A stretch of 12,640 bases of DNA from CAZOHN01 sp964579325 (GTDB lineage Bacteria > Pseudomonadota > Alphaproteobacteria > Rhodobacterales > Rhodobacteraceae). Every line of letters begins with the position of its first letter. Positions within the stretch are counted from its first letter, which is position 1. Shown here piece after piece: positions 1-7,459 of the stretch. The notes below the pieces were generated by a model. The model was not told where the DNA came from. It did not search any database and saw nothing but the letters and a program-made list of their open reading frames with translations. Both the position numbers and the translations under genes were made by a program. The stretch spans positions 1-12,640 of the forward strand of contig CAZOHN010000103.1 in the NCBI GenBank assembly GCA_964579325.1. The letters run 5' to 3'.

Positions 1-2
1 AA

Positions 3-170
3 GTCGCCAAACTCCACCTCGATCCTACACCTCGATGGCCACCCGGGAGCAAACCACCGAATGCTACGGAGATCTGGCACAGGACCGACGGCTGCATCTC
101 GGCCGAGTCGGGCCAGACAGATTCGCTGGGCATTTACACGGTCCAGCGCTGGACCGATTGCCCCGCCTGA
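3..170 (+). CDS. Possible C-terminal fragment of an unidentified protein (5' end outside window)
   Basis: An open frame enters from the left edge and ends at TGA 168-170, giving 55 residues that close with GIYTVQRWTDCPA. I prefer this frame because its composition (Trp, Tyr, Cys, mixed polar residues) looks like a soluble protein end. The other two plus-strand frames are Arg/Pro/Ser-rich and look like shadows. I recognise no family. The stop lies about 40 bases before the probable end of the IS30 element, so the gene does not obviously run into the insertion. It could equally be chance open sequence; only homology to a longer protein would settle it. Confidence 0.3.
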   Translation, partial: VAKLHLDPTPRWPPGSKPPNATEIWHRTDGCISAESGQTDSLGIYTVQRWTDCPA

Positions 171-184
171 CACCGACATCAGGT

Positions 185-1223
185 TCATACGACCAACAAC
201 AGCGAATTCAAGGGTCGTTGCAACAGTGTCCGCTGTCTCAGGTTCATGATTTCTGTCCGGAAGGCTTCAGTTGGCGTCTGCCATCCGACGCACTTACGCG
301 GGGTATTGTTGAGTTGTGCGCAGATGGCCACCATCGACCGATCGGAGATCTCGGCCACCATAGTTTCGCGGGGCAGATAACGCCGCGCGTTTGTTGAAGT
401 TCTCGACAGTGCCTTTCTGCCAAGGCGCCTGGCGGTCGCAGAACCAAGCTTCGGTGCCGATTTCATTCTGCAGACGCCGCCAGCCGGAGAACTCGATCTC
501 GCGATCGAAGGTGATGGATCGTCGCGCGGCCTGGGGCAGGGCGGCGATGGCCGTTATCAGCCGGTCCATCAGATGCCGGGTGCTGCGGTCGTTGTTGCGG
601 AACAGGACGGCGTAGCGGGTCTTGCGTTCCACCAAGGACGCGACGGTGGCCAGCCCATGCTCTCGCCTGAAGAGCATGAGATCACCTTCCCAGTCGCCAA
701 AGACGGAGCGCTCCTTGACCCAGGCTGGACGGTTCTGGATGGCGCGCTCGGGAGGAAACACAAGGCCTAGCGGCCGTCTTGCAAAGCGAGATCGCCGCTG
801 CCGAAGCCGGTAGGGCGAGTGGCGGGCGAGCTCTGCCGCGTGGCCTTCGCGGCTGTAGACATGGGCGTAGAACGTCTCGTGGCTGACGGTCACCGCCTGT
901 CCTTCGCAGCGCAGCCGTCCTGCGATCTGTTCCGGCGACTACCCGGCTTTCAGACGATCAACAATAGCATCGAGTAGAGCGGGCAGCCGGATCAACTCAC
1001 GCCGCCGCGCACGCCTCGCCACGGCCCTGTTCTGCGCCACCACGCCCCAGTAGCCGGTGAGGTACGGCAACTCCGCATCGAAAAACCGGTTGCGCCCGAT
1101 CTCGCGATAGATCGTGGAGCGGTGCCTGCCCAAGGCGACGGCAATCTCATCGACGGGCACCTTCGCCCGGAGCATGTCCTCGATCCTGCGCCGGTCCCTC
1201 AGATCAAGCTTACTGTGCGACAC
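185..1223 (-). pseudogene. IS30-family transposase, disrupted by an amber codon and a frameshift
   Basis: This is a DDE transposase of the IS30 family, about 345 residues if repaired. The GTG start at 1223 is preceded by AAGGAG eight bases upstream. The N-terminal part holds the helix-turn-helix (VDEIAVALGRHRSTIYREIG). The catalytic part shows DWEGD (first Asp), ITFDREIEF (second Asp) and the FCDRQAPWQKGTVENFN block carrying the Glu region. Two lesions are visible. An in-frame TAG at 939-941 lies between DRLKAG and SPEQIAGRL, where family members normally have Trp (TGG to TAG). A one-base loss near 381-390 shifts NFNKRA out of frame; the correct continuation ARRYLPRETMVAEISDRS lies in the neighbouring frame and ends at the stop 185-187. 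A sequencing error could explain one lesion, but two favour real decay. No active transposase is expected unless the copy is suppressed or mis-sequenced. Confidence 0.88.
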
Positions 1224-1285
1224 TCTTCGTTCTCCTTGCTTTCCAGCAAGATAGGGGATTTGTCGCGACCCAGTTAAGAATGAAC
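207..1285 (-). mobile_element. IS30-family insertion sequence (approximate ends)
   Basis: The element holds the broken transposase. The ends are estimated from an imperfect inverted repeat. Near 207-225 the plus strand reads AAGGGTCGTTGCAACAGTG. The minus strand near 1285 inward reads AACTGGGTCGCGACAAATC. They share GGGTCG and a loosely similar continuation, as expected of IS30 terminal repeats, and give about 1.08 kb, the usual size for the family. I could not identify a convincing target-site duplication. The transposase frame appears to run slightly past the left end (stop at 185), which makes that boundary uncertain. Confidence 0.5.
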
Positions 1286-1473
1286 CCACAAGCAGAGTAT
1301 TGGGCTTATAAGCAGAATTATGTAAATCTTCCTGCTGCCCGGGTGGCTCGATCCGGGCTCTACGCCAGAGAACGGCAGACAAGGACCACCCTCTGTCGAT
1401 GGAGACTCTCGGTGAATCGCTTGGTTTCCATGCGGCAATGCAATGAATTCTCTAGCTTTGCCCGTGACTTATC

Positions 1474-2520
1474 CTAGATTGGATTGCTTTCGGCGTAGCG
1501 TCGGAAGAAAGCGAGGAAAGCCCTGTCGGGATCATCGGGCGATCCCTTCCCGACCGACCACGCGCGCCACTCACCTTCGACGAAGTAGATGTCATAGCCT
1601 GCATGGCGCAGTCGCGCGGTCTCGTAGGTCTCGCTCCGGAGTGCCGGTCCTTGCCGGTCGAGCCAGGCGGGGCGCGGCTTCATGACCTGGGTCCTGGACG
1701 TGGGTGCATCCGCCCCCTGCCCCGCAGACTGTTCCGCAGCGCGCTGGAGCCGCCCCGTGCTCGCGAACTGAAGCGCCCGGTCGGCACGGTCCGTCGCCTC
1801 GCCATCCTTGCGCCACCACTTCAGCTCGACATGCGTTACCGCGCGGCCAGTCTTCACCGGATGGATCTCCACCATGTAGTCGCTGAGCGCCGACACCTCG
1901 GCTACCGCCGGGTCGAGTGCGCGCAGCTTTAGGTTCGACCAGGTGCCGAGCTTGCCCTTCGGAACCCCTAGGATGCCGCGAAGTTGGTCGAGCGAGAAAC
2001 GCTCCGAAGACCGCCAGCGCAGATTGCCACGCTTCTGCACCATCTCGTACAGCGTGAGCGCATACTTCGAGGTCAGCGCGAACATCACCTCTCGCTGCAA
2101 CCGTGCGAAGACGGTCGAGTTCCCGATGATGCGTCGCAAGCGCGCGGGGATTTCGTACTCGAACAGCCCGTCGCGGCGCAGAGCCTCGACGTTGCCGCCC
2201 AGAAGTTGCACCCGCTCGATCGCAGGTCTGCCTTCCCAAACGACCTCGATCTTCACGATTGCGGCCATGAGCCGCTCGATCGACTCGCCGATCCGGTCAT
2301 TGGAATTGTGCGAGCCGCGCAGCGCGGCCTTCGCAATCACATGCGTCACGGGCTTGTCGATAGCCTCCCAAGCGTTCTCGAGAAGCTGGTTATAGATCCG
2401 CCGGTCGATCAGCGTGAGTGGCGTCACTTCGACCAGGTCGACCAATTCTCCCGGCTTTACCAGAGTCTCGGTGCTTGGCCGGACATCCACCGTCCGGTAA
2501 GGTTTCGGGGTCTCGGTCAT
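1474..2520 (-). CDS. Plasmid replication initiator, Rep_3 (RepB-type) family
   Basis: A 348-residue initiator that should bind iterons and open the plasmid origin. The ATG at 2520 is chosen over an upstream one because AGGTGAG sits eight bases before it and a promoter lies just upstream. Residues about 33-160 form the first winged-helix region (LTLIDRRIYNQLLENAW; SKYALTLYEMV at 151-161). Residues about 170-237 form the second (FSLDQLRGILGVPKGKLGTW, then ALDPAVAEVSALSDY and GRAVTHVELKWW), the typical Rep_3 C-terminal DNA-binding half. After a flexible Ala/Gln/Arg linker (240-290), residues 295-345 form an extra tail (ETYETARLRHAGYDIYFVEG, then EWRAW and FLAFFRRYA) that is not part of the minimal fold. 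The gene diverges from parAB across the origin. Autoregulation is likely because its promoter overlaps iteron-like half sites. Family assignment is by eye. Confidence 0.85.
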   Translation of the reverse strand: MTETPKPYRTVDVRPSTETLVKPGELVDLVEVTPLTLIDRRIYNQLLENAWEAIDKPVTHVIAKAALRGSHNSNDRIGESIERLMAAIVKIEVVWEGRPAIERVQLLGGNVEALRRDGLFEYEIPARLRRIIGNSTVFARLQREVMFALTSKYALTLYEMVQKRGNLRWRSSERFSLDQLRGILGVPKGKLGTWSNLKLRALDPAVAEVSALSDYMVEIHPVKTGRAVTHVELKWWRKDGEATDRADRALQFASTGRLQRAAEQSAGQGADAPTSRTQVMKPRPAWLDRQGPALRSETYETARLRHAGYDIYFVEGEWRAWSVGKGSPDDPDRAFLAFFRRYAESNPI

Positions 2521-2539
2521 CGTCCGACTCACCTGCTCA

Positions 2540-2583
2540 GGCTTACGCCCTTTTCTTACTTTTGTAGCGCATGCGTTGTAAGC
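2540..2583. promoter_or_regulatory. Inverted iteron half-sites over the rep promoter (putative autorepression operator)
   Basis: The minus strand carries GGCGTAAGCC (2549-2540), sharing GGCGTAAG with the iteron at 2759, and a second GTAAG core in AAAGTAAGAAAA (around 2560-2552). The plus strand carries TTGTAAGCGC (2576-2585). GCTTAC and GTAAGC form a 6-base inverted repeat around the -10 region. In Rep_3 plasmids the initiator dimer commonly represses its own promoter through inverted iteron halves, so this reading is inferred from family precedent. Confidence 0.45.
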
Positions 2584-2589
2584 GCACAA
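2561..2589 (-). promoter_or_regulatory. Candidate promoter of the rep gene
   Basis: Read on the minus strand, TTGTGC (2589-2584) and TACAAA (2566-2561) are separated by exactly 17 bases, a plausible sigma-70-type pair about 40 bases upstream of the rep start. The spacer contains the palindrome CGCATGCG (2568-2575). The promoter is flanked by inverted GCTTAC (2541-2546) and GTAAGC (2578-2583), whose GTAAG core is also the core of the iterons. Confidence 0.5.
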
Positions 2590-2620
2590 GGAACCCGGCT
2601 TGGAGCCCAGTCACACCCTC

Positions 2621-2838
2621 ACCCGAAACGTAAGACTAAATTGGTCGTGGCGTGTTCAGGGTGATTCGGAGCGCGCTGATCATGCTGGGGAAAAACAGGC
2701 TCTGTAGCGCCCTGAGCATGCCACACCCGAAACGTAAGGATTGCACGGCACGGCCTGCACCCGAGGCGTAAGGCCATCCCACCCGGAACGTAAGAATAGG
2801 CCACCCCAGAGGTAAGCCAAATCACCCCGATCTGTAAG
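2621..2838 (+). repeat. Iteron array of the plasmid origin
   Basis: Six direct copies of a 15-base unit with consensus ACCCGRAACGTAAGR begin at 2621, 2725, 2759, 2781, 2803 and 2824. The copies at 2621, 2725 and 2781 are nearly identical (ACCCGAAACGTAAG, ACCCGGAACGTAAG). Those at 2759 (ACCCGAGGCGTAAGG), 2803 (ACCCCAGAGGTAAGC) and 2824 (ACCCCGATCTGTAAG) are degenerate but keep the ACCC and GTAAG ends. The last four starts are 22, 22 and 21 bases apart, about two helical turns, so the initiator would bind the same DNA face. A seventh, very weak copy may lie at 2853-2870. The first copy sits 104 bases from the rest, near rep. Confidence 0.8.
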
Positions 2839-2873
2839 GGATAGCTCCTGGAACCCACGGTGACGCAAGGGCT

Positions 2874-2882
2874 TGTGGATCG
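2874..2882 (-). promoter_or_regulatory. DnaA-box-like site
   Basis: TGTGGATCG on the plus strand matches TGTGGATAA (reverse of TTATCCACA) at seven of nine positions and lies about 35 bases beyond the last clear iteron. A DnaA box next to iterons is typical for Rep_3 origins. A single 7/9 match can occur by chance. Confidence 0.35.
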
Positions 2883-3060
2883 CGAACAGATGAATCCCTG
2901 AATCTCGAACCAGTACGGGTTGTTTTCGATCGATACTGGAGGCAAGTCCGCACCAAGCGGAGCCGGGGCGCTTACCGATCGGGCGAATCAAGCCGATCCA
3001 CCCCCCTACCCTTTCGCTACACACCATTGGCTGTGACAATCCTCCGCAAGATGTCCAACA

Positions 3061-3107
3061 CGGAAACGACTTCCGCTTTTCACGGCAGTGTGCAAGAATT
3101 TACGCAC
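3061..3107. promoter_or_regulatory. Operator-like dyads upstream of parA
   Basis: Two dyads precede parA. CGGAA-ACGAC-TTCCG (3061-3075) has perfect 5-base arms. GTGCAAGAATTTACGCAC (3090-3107) pairs at six of nine positions, and its half-site TGTGCAA recurs at 3136-3142. TTTTCA (3077-3082) and TTTACG (3099-3104), 16 bases apart, could be a weak promoter overlapping the second dyad. ParA proteins with an N-terminal DNA-binding domain often repress their own operon at such sites. The assignment is inference, and a parS role is also possible. Confidence 0.3.
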
Positions 3108-3157
3108 CTGAGCCCCCTGCCTGCTTCTTTCTCACTGTGCAAAGCCGCGAAGCCGCC

Positions 3158-4375
3158 ATGCCCGACACACACCGAGCCGATCCCGCCAGCTACCCGGTCC
3201 AGCTCCCCGAGATTGAAGCGTTGGCCGCCCGCGCCGGCATCGTGATCGAACGCCTACGCGAGCGGGTCTTCGCACCCGGGACCGAAAAGCGCCTAGACCT
3301 GACATTCAACGTCCGGACCGCCGCCGAAATGGTGGGCCGCACCGAAAAGTCGATCCGCGATGCCGAGGATGACGGCCGCCTCCCGGACCCACAGAAGGAT
3401 CCCGAAACCGGTCGCCGGACCGGCTACAGCCTGACCGACATCAACCGGATGCGGGCGCTTTTCGGCACCCTGCCCCACCGCGCCGAGACGGACCCGCCGA
3501 TGGTCCTGGCAGTACAGAACTTCAAGGGCGGTGTCGGAAAGTCCACGGTCGTTGTCCATCTTGCCCAGTACCTCGCCCTCAAGGGCTACCGGGTCTGCGT
3601 GATCGACTGCGACAGTCAGGCGTCGACCACCTCGATCTTCGGCCTCAACCCCGATGTGGACGTCGATGAGGACGAAGACACGCTCTACCCATTCTTCCGC
3701 CACGGCGGCCCCCCTACCCTGCACTACGCATTGCGCGCCACCTGCTGGCCCGGGATTGCGCTTATCCCCGCCAATCTCGGGCTCTACGATGCGGAGTACG
3801 AGTTTGCTGCCCGCATGCTGCGTGAGCATGCCTTCGTCCTTGACCGTCTACGGGCTGGAGTAGAGACGGTTTCCCAGGGTTTCGATGTGATCCTGCTCGA
3901 TCCGCCCCCTGCCCTCGGCATGATCTCGCTCTCGGTTCTCCGCGCGGCCGACGCATTGTTGATCCCTGCCCCGCCCAACAACATCGACTTCGGCTCGACA
4001 GCGCATTTCCTCAAGATGATGGGTGCAACCCTAGCTGAACTCGCCGAGCATGGGGGTGCGCGGGGGTACCATTTCGTCAAGATCCTTGCGACCAAGATGA
4101 ACGACCAGAAAAGCGCGCATCAGGCCATCAAGCGGATGATGGAGGCGGTTTTCCCGCAAGACATGCTGTTGTCGGTTCTGAAGGATTCCGCCGAGATCGA
4201 CAACGCGACTGCCAACCTTGCCAGTGTCTACGAAGTCACCGGTCCCGCCGCCCGTACCGAGACCCACCGCCGGTGTCGCGCCTACCTCGATGCGGTCGGT
4301 CGGGAGGTCGAGACGCTGATCCGCAAGACCTGGCCGAGCCAGCATGACGCCTTGCAGAGGGAGGGCATCCTGTGA
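3158..4375 (+). CDS. parA: ParA-type partition ATPase with N-terminal DNA-binding domain
   Basis: A 405-residue ATPase that would move and segregate plasmid copies together with ParB. Residues about 48-76 (LTFNVRTAAEMVGRTEKSIR, then DAEDDGRLP) form a MerR-like helix-turn-helix as in long (type Ia) ParA and RepA proteins, implying operon autoregulation. The deviant Walker A is KGGVGKST at 123-130, with the signature Lys at 123. The A' motif is VIDCDSQAST (148-157) and Walker B is VILLDPP (244-250). The start is uncertain: the ATG at 3158 and an in-frame GTG at 3137 both lack a clear ribosome site, and the ATG is chosen because it gives the usual family N-terminus. The stop overlaps the parB GTG by four bases, so the pair is probably translationally coupled. 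Confidence 0.9.
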   Translation: MPDTHRADPASYPVQLPEIEALAARAGIVIERLRERVFAPGTEKRLDLTFNVRTAAEMVGRTEKSIRDAEDDGRLPDPQKDPETGRRTGYSLTDINRMRALFGTLPHRAETDPPMVLAVQNFKGGVGKSTVVVHLAQYLALKGYRVCVIDCDSQASTTSIFGLNPDVDVDEDEDTLYPFFRHGGPPTLHYALRATCWPGIALIPANLGLYDAEYEFAARMLREHAFVLDRLRAGVETVSQGFDVILLDPPPALGMISLSVLRAADALLIPAPPNNIDFGSTAHFLKMMGATLAELAEHGGARGYHFVKILATKMNDQKSAHQAIKRMMEAVFPQDMLLSVLKDSAEIDNATANLASVYEVTGPAARTETHRRCRAYLDAVGREVETLIRKTWPSQHDALQREGIL

Positions 4376-5367
4376 CCAGACGGCACGATGCCGTGTTCGA
4401 CGATGTCCTGAAGGGTTTGGGCGCGCCAAAGTCCCCTGCCCCGGGTGATGCCGAAGACCGTGGCGCTGCGCGCTTTCTGCGCCGTGCCAACACGCTTGCC
4501 GAGACCGCGGCGGGTGAGCGGCAGGAAAAGGTCCTGCGACTGGTCGATCCAGCGACCTGCAGGATGTGGGAGCGGCACAACCGGGCCTATGCCTTCCTCA
4601 GCGAGGCCACCTGCCGCGACCTCATCGACGGGCTCATCTCTCAAGGCAGGCAGGAGTTCCCCGCGATCGTCCGGCGTCTGCCGTCCGGAAGTAGCCATGA
4701 CTACGAGGTGATCTGCGGTGCCCGGCGGCACTTCGCGGTAACCTGGCTGCGCGCCAACACCTACCCGGACTTCCGCTACCTCATCGAGGAGCGCGATCTC
4801 AGCGACGAGGAAGCATTCCGCCTTGCCGACATCGAGAACCGCGACCGGGCCGATATATCGGACTGGGAGCGTGCGAAAGACTATGCTTCGGCGGTCGAAC
4901 TCTACTACGGTGGGTCGCAGAAGCGCATGGCGGAGCGTCTCGAGGTCTCGCCGGCCTGGCTTTCGCGCTACCTCGACCTCGCCCGACTTCCCGATTGGCT
5001 GGTCGCGTCCTTTCCCTCGCCCGCCGAACTCAAGGAGGCCCATGCCCGTGTGCTGAAGCCACTTGCTGCGCAGGACGCGACACGGACACTCTTGGCTGAG
5101 ATTGCCGCTGGGATCGTGCGCGAGCGCGAGGCCGGCGCTTCAATCGCGGCGGCTGCGGTGATGAAGCGGTTGAGGGCAGCAGCCGCGCCGGTCAAGTCGC
5201 GCAAGGCGACAGTGGCTGCGGTCTGGGAGAACGAGGGCGGCGCCGTACGGTTGCGGAAGAAGGGCAGGGCGCTTGCCCTCGAATTCGACTCGCAAGTAAC
5301 GGACGAGGCATTACGAGCGGCGCTGGAGGCATACCTTGCGTCCCGCGGCAAGCGCCACGAGGGCTGA
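4372..5367 (+). CDS. parB: ParB/RepB-family plasmid partition protein
   Basis: A 331-residue centromere-binding protein, partner of the ParA encoded just upstream. The GTG start overlaps the parA stop (GTGA) and has AGAGGGAGGG about seven bases upstream. The ParB/Srx nuclease-like fold is seen in VDPATCRMWERHNR (58-71), EFPAIVRRL (95-103) and the box-II-like CGARRHFAV (115-123). The conserved ADIENRDRADISDWERAKDY follows (152-171), then the helix-turn-helix SQKRMAERLEVSPAWLSRYL (182-201). The Ala/Lys-rich C-terminal part (about 245-331) probably dimerises. The Arg pair in box II is retained, consistent with nucleotide-dependent clamping, though the motif departs from the usual GERR form. Bis-lineage details and the matching parS cannot be fixed from this sequence. 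Confidence 0.9.
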   Translation: MTRRHDAVFDDVLKGLGAPKSPAPGDAEDRGAARFLRRANTLAETAAGERQEKVLRLVDPATCRMWERHNRAYAFLSEATCRDLIDGLISQGRQEFPAIVRRLPSGSSHDYEVICGARRHFAVTWLRANTYPDFRYLIEERDLSDEEAFRLADIENRDRADISDWERAKDYASAVELYYGGSQKRMAERLEVSPAWLSRYLDLARLPDWLVASFPSPAELKEAHARVLKPLAAQDATRTLLAEIAAGIVREREAGASIAAAAVMKRLRAAAAPVKSRKATVAAVWENEGGAVRLRKKGRALALEFDSQVTDEALRAALEAYLASRGKRHEG

Positions 5368-5404
5368 GTTACCATCGGGCAATTCACGTAAAAAACATTT
5401 GTTA

Positions 5405-7426
5405 TCAGTATTTTGGGCTCTTTCTGGCGCGCAGGAAGTCTTCTGTGGTCAGAACGCGCCGTTCTTCCGATCCGTGCGGGTCAAGGCCGCTCCGGACGGC
5501 TTCGCGAACGCGGCAGTCCTCGCAAAGCTCAAGCATCCTGAGGCGTGAAGCACCGGTCTCGCCAGCGAACATCCAGTGCGAGGCAAGTCGCGACTGGATC
5601 CGTTCGATCCCCGACTTCGTGGCAAAGGCCTTGCCGCACTCGGGGCAGCAGAACGGCGGTTCCTCCTTCAGAACGCGCCGAGGCGCCTCCCATGCTGGAA
5701 AGTCGATCTGCGGGGTGAGGCTCAGGGCATCCTCCGGGCAGGTCGCCACGCAGAGGCTGCACTGGACGCAGGCGGTCTCGGTAAAGCGCAACATCGGCGC
5801 CTCGGGGTTGTCGAGAAGCGCACCGGAGGGGCAGGCCCCGACACAGGCCATGCACAAGGTGCAGGCATCGGAGTTCAGGTTGACAGTGCCAAACGGCGCT
5901 CCGGGTGAAAGCGCGATCCGCTCGGCCGGTGTTGGGGAGGCGCGGTTCATTTCGGCGAATGCGGCGGTAAGCTGGCCGCGCTTGTCGATCGGCGGCAGGA
6001 ACGACGACCGCGCCGCGCGCAGGGGCAGGCGCGGCAGGTCGCTGCACGCCGCCTCGAGCGCATCGGGGTCGTCCGTCTCGATCAGGTGGAGAGGTCCGTG
6101 GCCCGTGGCCTCGGCGAGCGTCCGGACAAGCGCGAGCGTCGCCTCGAGCCCGGTCAGGTCATGGGAGGGTCGCGCCCGGCCGAGAACCGCGGTCGCGCCG
6201 GCGCCCCAGGCGAAGGCGGCGGCGAGCGTCTCGGGGCCGATCTGGGTGATCTCGTTCACGGCGACCGGGAGGACGTGTGCAGGCAATCCCGGGCCGAACC
6301 GGCCGGAGGCGTCGATCAGAGGCGTTCCGTGCGCCTCATCGTGGAACAGAACTGCGGGGGCGACCTTGCCGCCTGCATCGTGCCAGGCCTTGAGCGCGGC
6401 ACGCAGGCGCTTGAGGGTCGTCTCGGAGGTCGGAAAGGCATAGGAGGCCGCGCCGGTGGGGCAGACGGAGGCACATTGGCCGCATCCCGCGCAGACCGCC
6501 GGGTCGATGATGACCGAATCCCGGCCCGGTGTGATCGCACCCGTGGGACAGAGGTCGAGGCAGCGGGTGCAGCCGGTAATCCGATTTCGGGAATGGGCGC
6601 AGATATCTGCGGCGAAGTCGATGTAGACCGGCTTGTCGAAGGTGCCGACCATGCCCTGCGCCTTGGTCACAAGGCGGGCCACGGCGGCGGGGTCGCGCGG
6701 GTCGGCCCGCAGATACCCCGGCCGCAAGGCGTCGGCGGCAAAGAGCGGCGCCCCGCCGGTCAGGTCGACCACGAGGTCGGCGCGGGAGGTGGCGCCGTCG
6801 CGGGCGGGGCCGAATGTCAGGCGCTGGCGCGACGAGGGAGTGGGCTGGGCGAAGGCGTCGACCGTCAGCTCGAGGGCGCCGAGGTGGCCCGTCGCGGACC
6901 GGATCCTGCCTTGCAATGCCGGGAAGTCGGTCGTCCGTGGCGGCGCGACCTCCGATCCCGGCATCAGCAGAAGCGTGATGTCGAGGTTTTCGGCAAGGAC
7001 CCGCGCAGCCTCGACGGCCTCATCGCCGGCCCCGAGCACCAGCGCCACGCCGGCGCTTTCCAGCGTGGCAACGGCGAAGGGCGATGGCTCCACGGCGGCG
7101 GCGGCCAGCAGCGCGGCCATCTTCGGGCCGGTCTCGCCAGCCTCGGCGGTCCAGCCGGCGGTCTCGCGGATGTTGGCGAAGGCCAGCGGGACGTTCGGCG
7201 CCTCGGCCTCGGCCACCTCGCGGAACAGGGGCGCCTCTTGCGTGCATCCGACCGTCACGGGCCGCCCCTCCATGAGCGCCGCCCGGAAGCGGTCGAGCTC
7301 CGCCCGGCAGAGCTGCGTCGCCGTTGCCGGCCCGTCGATCCCGGCCCGGGCAAGCGCGGATCGATCCGGCGCCATGGTGCCTTCGCAGGTGCAGGTCAGG
7401 CACAGGCGTCCCTTGAGGTCGGTCAT
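5405..7426 (-). CDS. Multi-[4Fe-4S] ferredoxin-like protein of the formate dehydrogenase cluster
   Basis: A 673-residue iron-sulfur protein, probably moving electrons or supporting FDH maturation. The ATG at 7426 is preceded by CGGAG; the open frame extends to 8065 but would overlap the divergent gene. The N-terminal part has LCLTCTCEGT (C9, C12, C14) and GCTQEAPLF (C61), then an Ala-rich alpha/beta region resembling a nucleotide-binding fold. Four cluster motifs follow: C276-x9-C286-x2-C289-x3-C293P (unusual first spacing), C312/315/318/322, C522/525/528/532 and C553/556/559/563. The C-terminus has CPEC (594-597) and CEDC (635-638), a likely zinc-binding pair. There is no Tat or Sec signal and no membrane segment, so it should be cytoplasmic. 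It converges on parB and diverges from the accessory operon. The FDH role is inferred from context. Confidence 0.85.
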   Translation of the reverse strand: MTDLKGRLCLTCTCEGTMAPDRSALARAGIDGPATATQLCRAELDRFRAALMEGRPVTVGCTQEAPLFREVAEAEAPNVPLAFANIRETAGWTAEAGETGPKMAALLAAAAVEPSPFAVATLESAGVALVLGAGDEAVEAARVLAENLDITLLLMPGSEVAPPRTTDFPALQGRIRSATGHLGALELTVDAFAQPTPSSRQRLTFGPARDGATSRADLVVDLTGGAPLFAADALRPGYLRADPRDPAAVARLVTKAQGMVGTFDKPVYIDFAADICAHSRNRITGCTRCLDLCPTGAITPGRDSVIIDPAVCAGCGQCASVCPTGAASYAFPTSETTLKRLRAALKAWHDAGGKVAPAVLFHDEAHGTPLIDASGRFGPGLPAHVLPVAVNEITQIGPETLAAAFAWGAGATAVLGRARPSHDLTGLEATLALVRTLAEATGHGPLHLIETDDPDALEAACSDLPRLPLRAARSSFLPPIDKRGQLTAAFAEMNRASPTPAERIALSPGAPFGTVNLNSDACTLCMACVGACPSGALLDNPEAPMLRFTETACVQCSLCVATCPEDALSLTPQIDFPAWEAPRRVLKEEPPFCCPECGKAFATKSGIERIQSRLASHWMFAGETGASRLRMLELCEDCRVREAVRSGLDPHGSEERRVLTTEDFLRARKSPKY

Positions 7427-7459
7427 CGGCACTCCGTGGCGGCGGCTCGGGTTGCGGCA

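Larger units (their letters stand above)
2590..3060. other. Plasmid replication origin region
   Basis: This non-coding stretch lies between the divergent rep and parA genes. It contains the iterons (2621-2838) and a DnaA-box-like TGTGGATCG at 2874-2882, which matches seven of nine positions of TGTGGATAA. From 2883 to 3060 I see no further repeats apart from the short palindrome CGATCGAT, and no clearly AT-rich unwinding element, so the exact opening site is not identified. Several short open frames here are Pro/Arg-rich and are not credible genes. Confidence 0.65.

Noticed and set aside
1286..1473. Possible small gene between the IS element and rep
   Set aside because: Short frames have no ribosome site and no protein-like composition; I see nothing else in this stretch.
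2621..2838. CRISPR array
   Set aside because: Repeat units are short (15 bases), degenerate and spaced by only a few bases, and there are no cas genes; they fit plasmid iterons.
2619..3039. Minus-strand open frames across the origin
   Set aside because: They run through the iteron repeats, so repeated residues simply reflect the repeat DNA.
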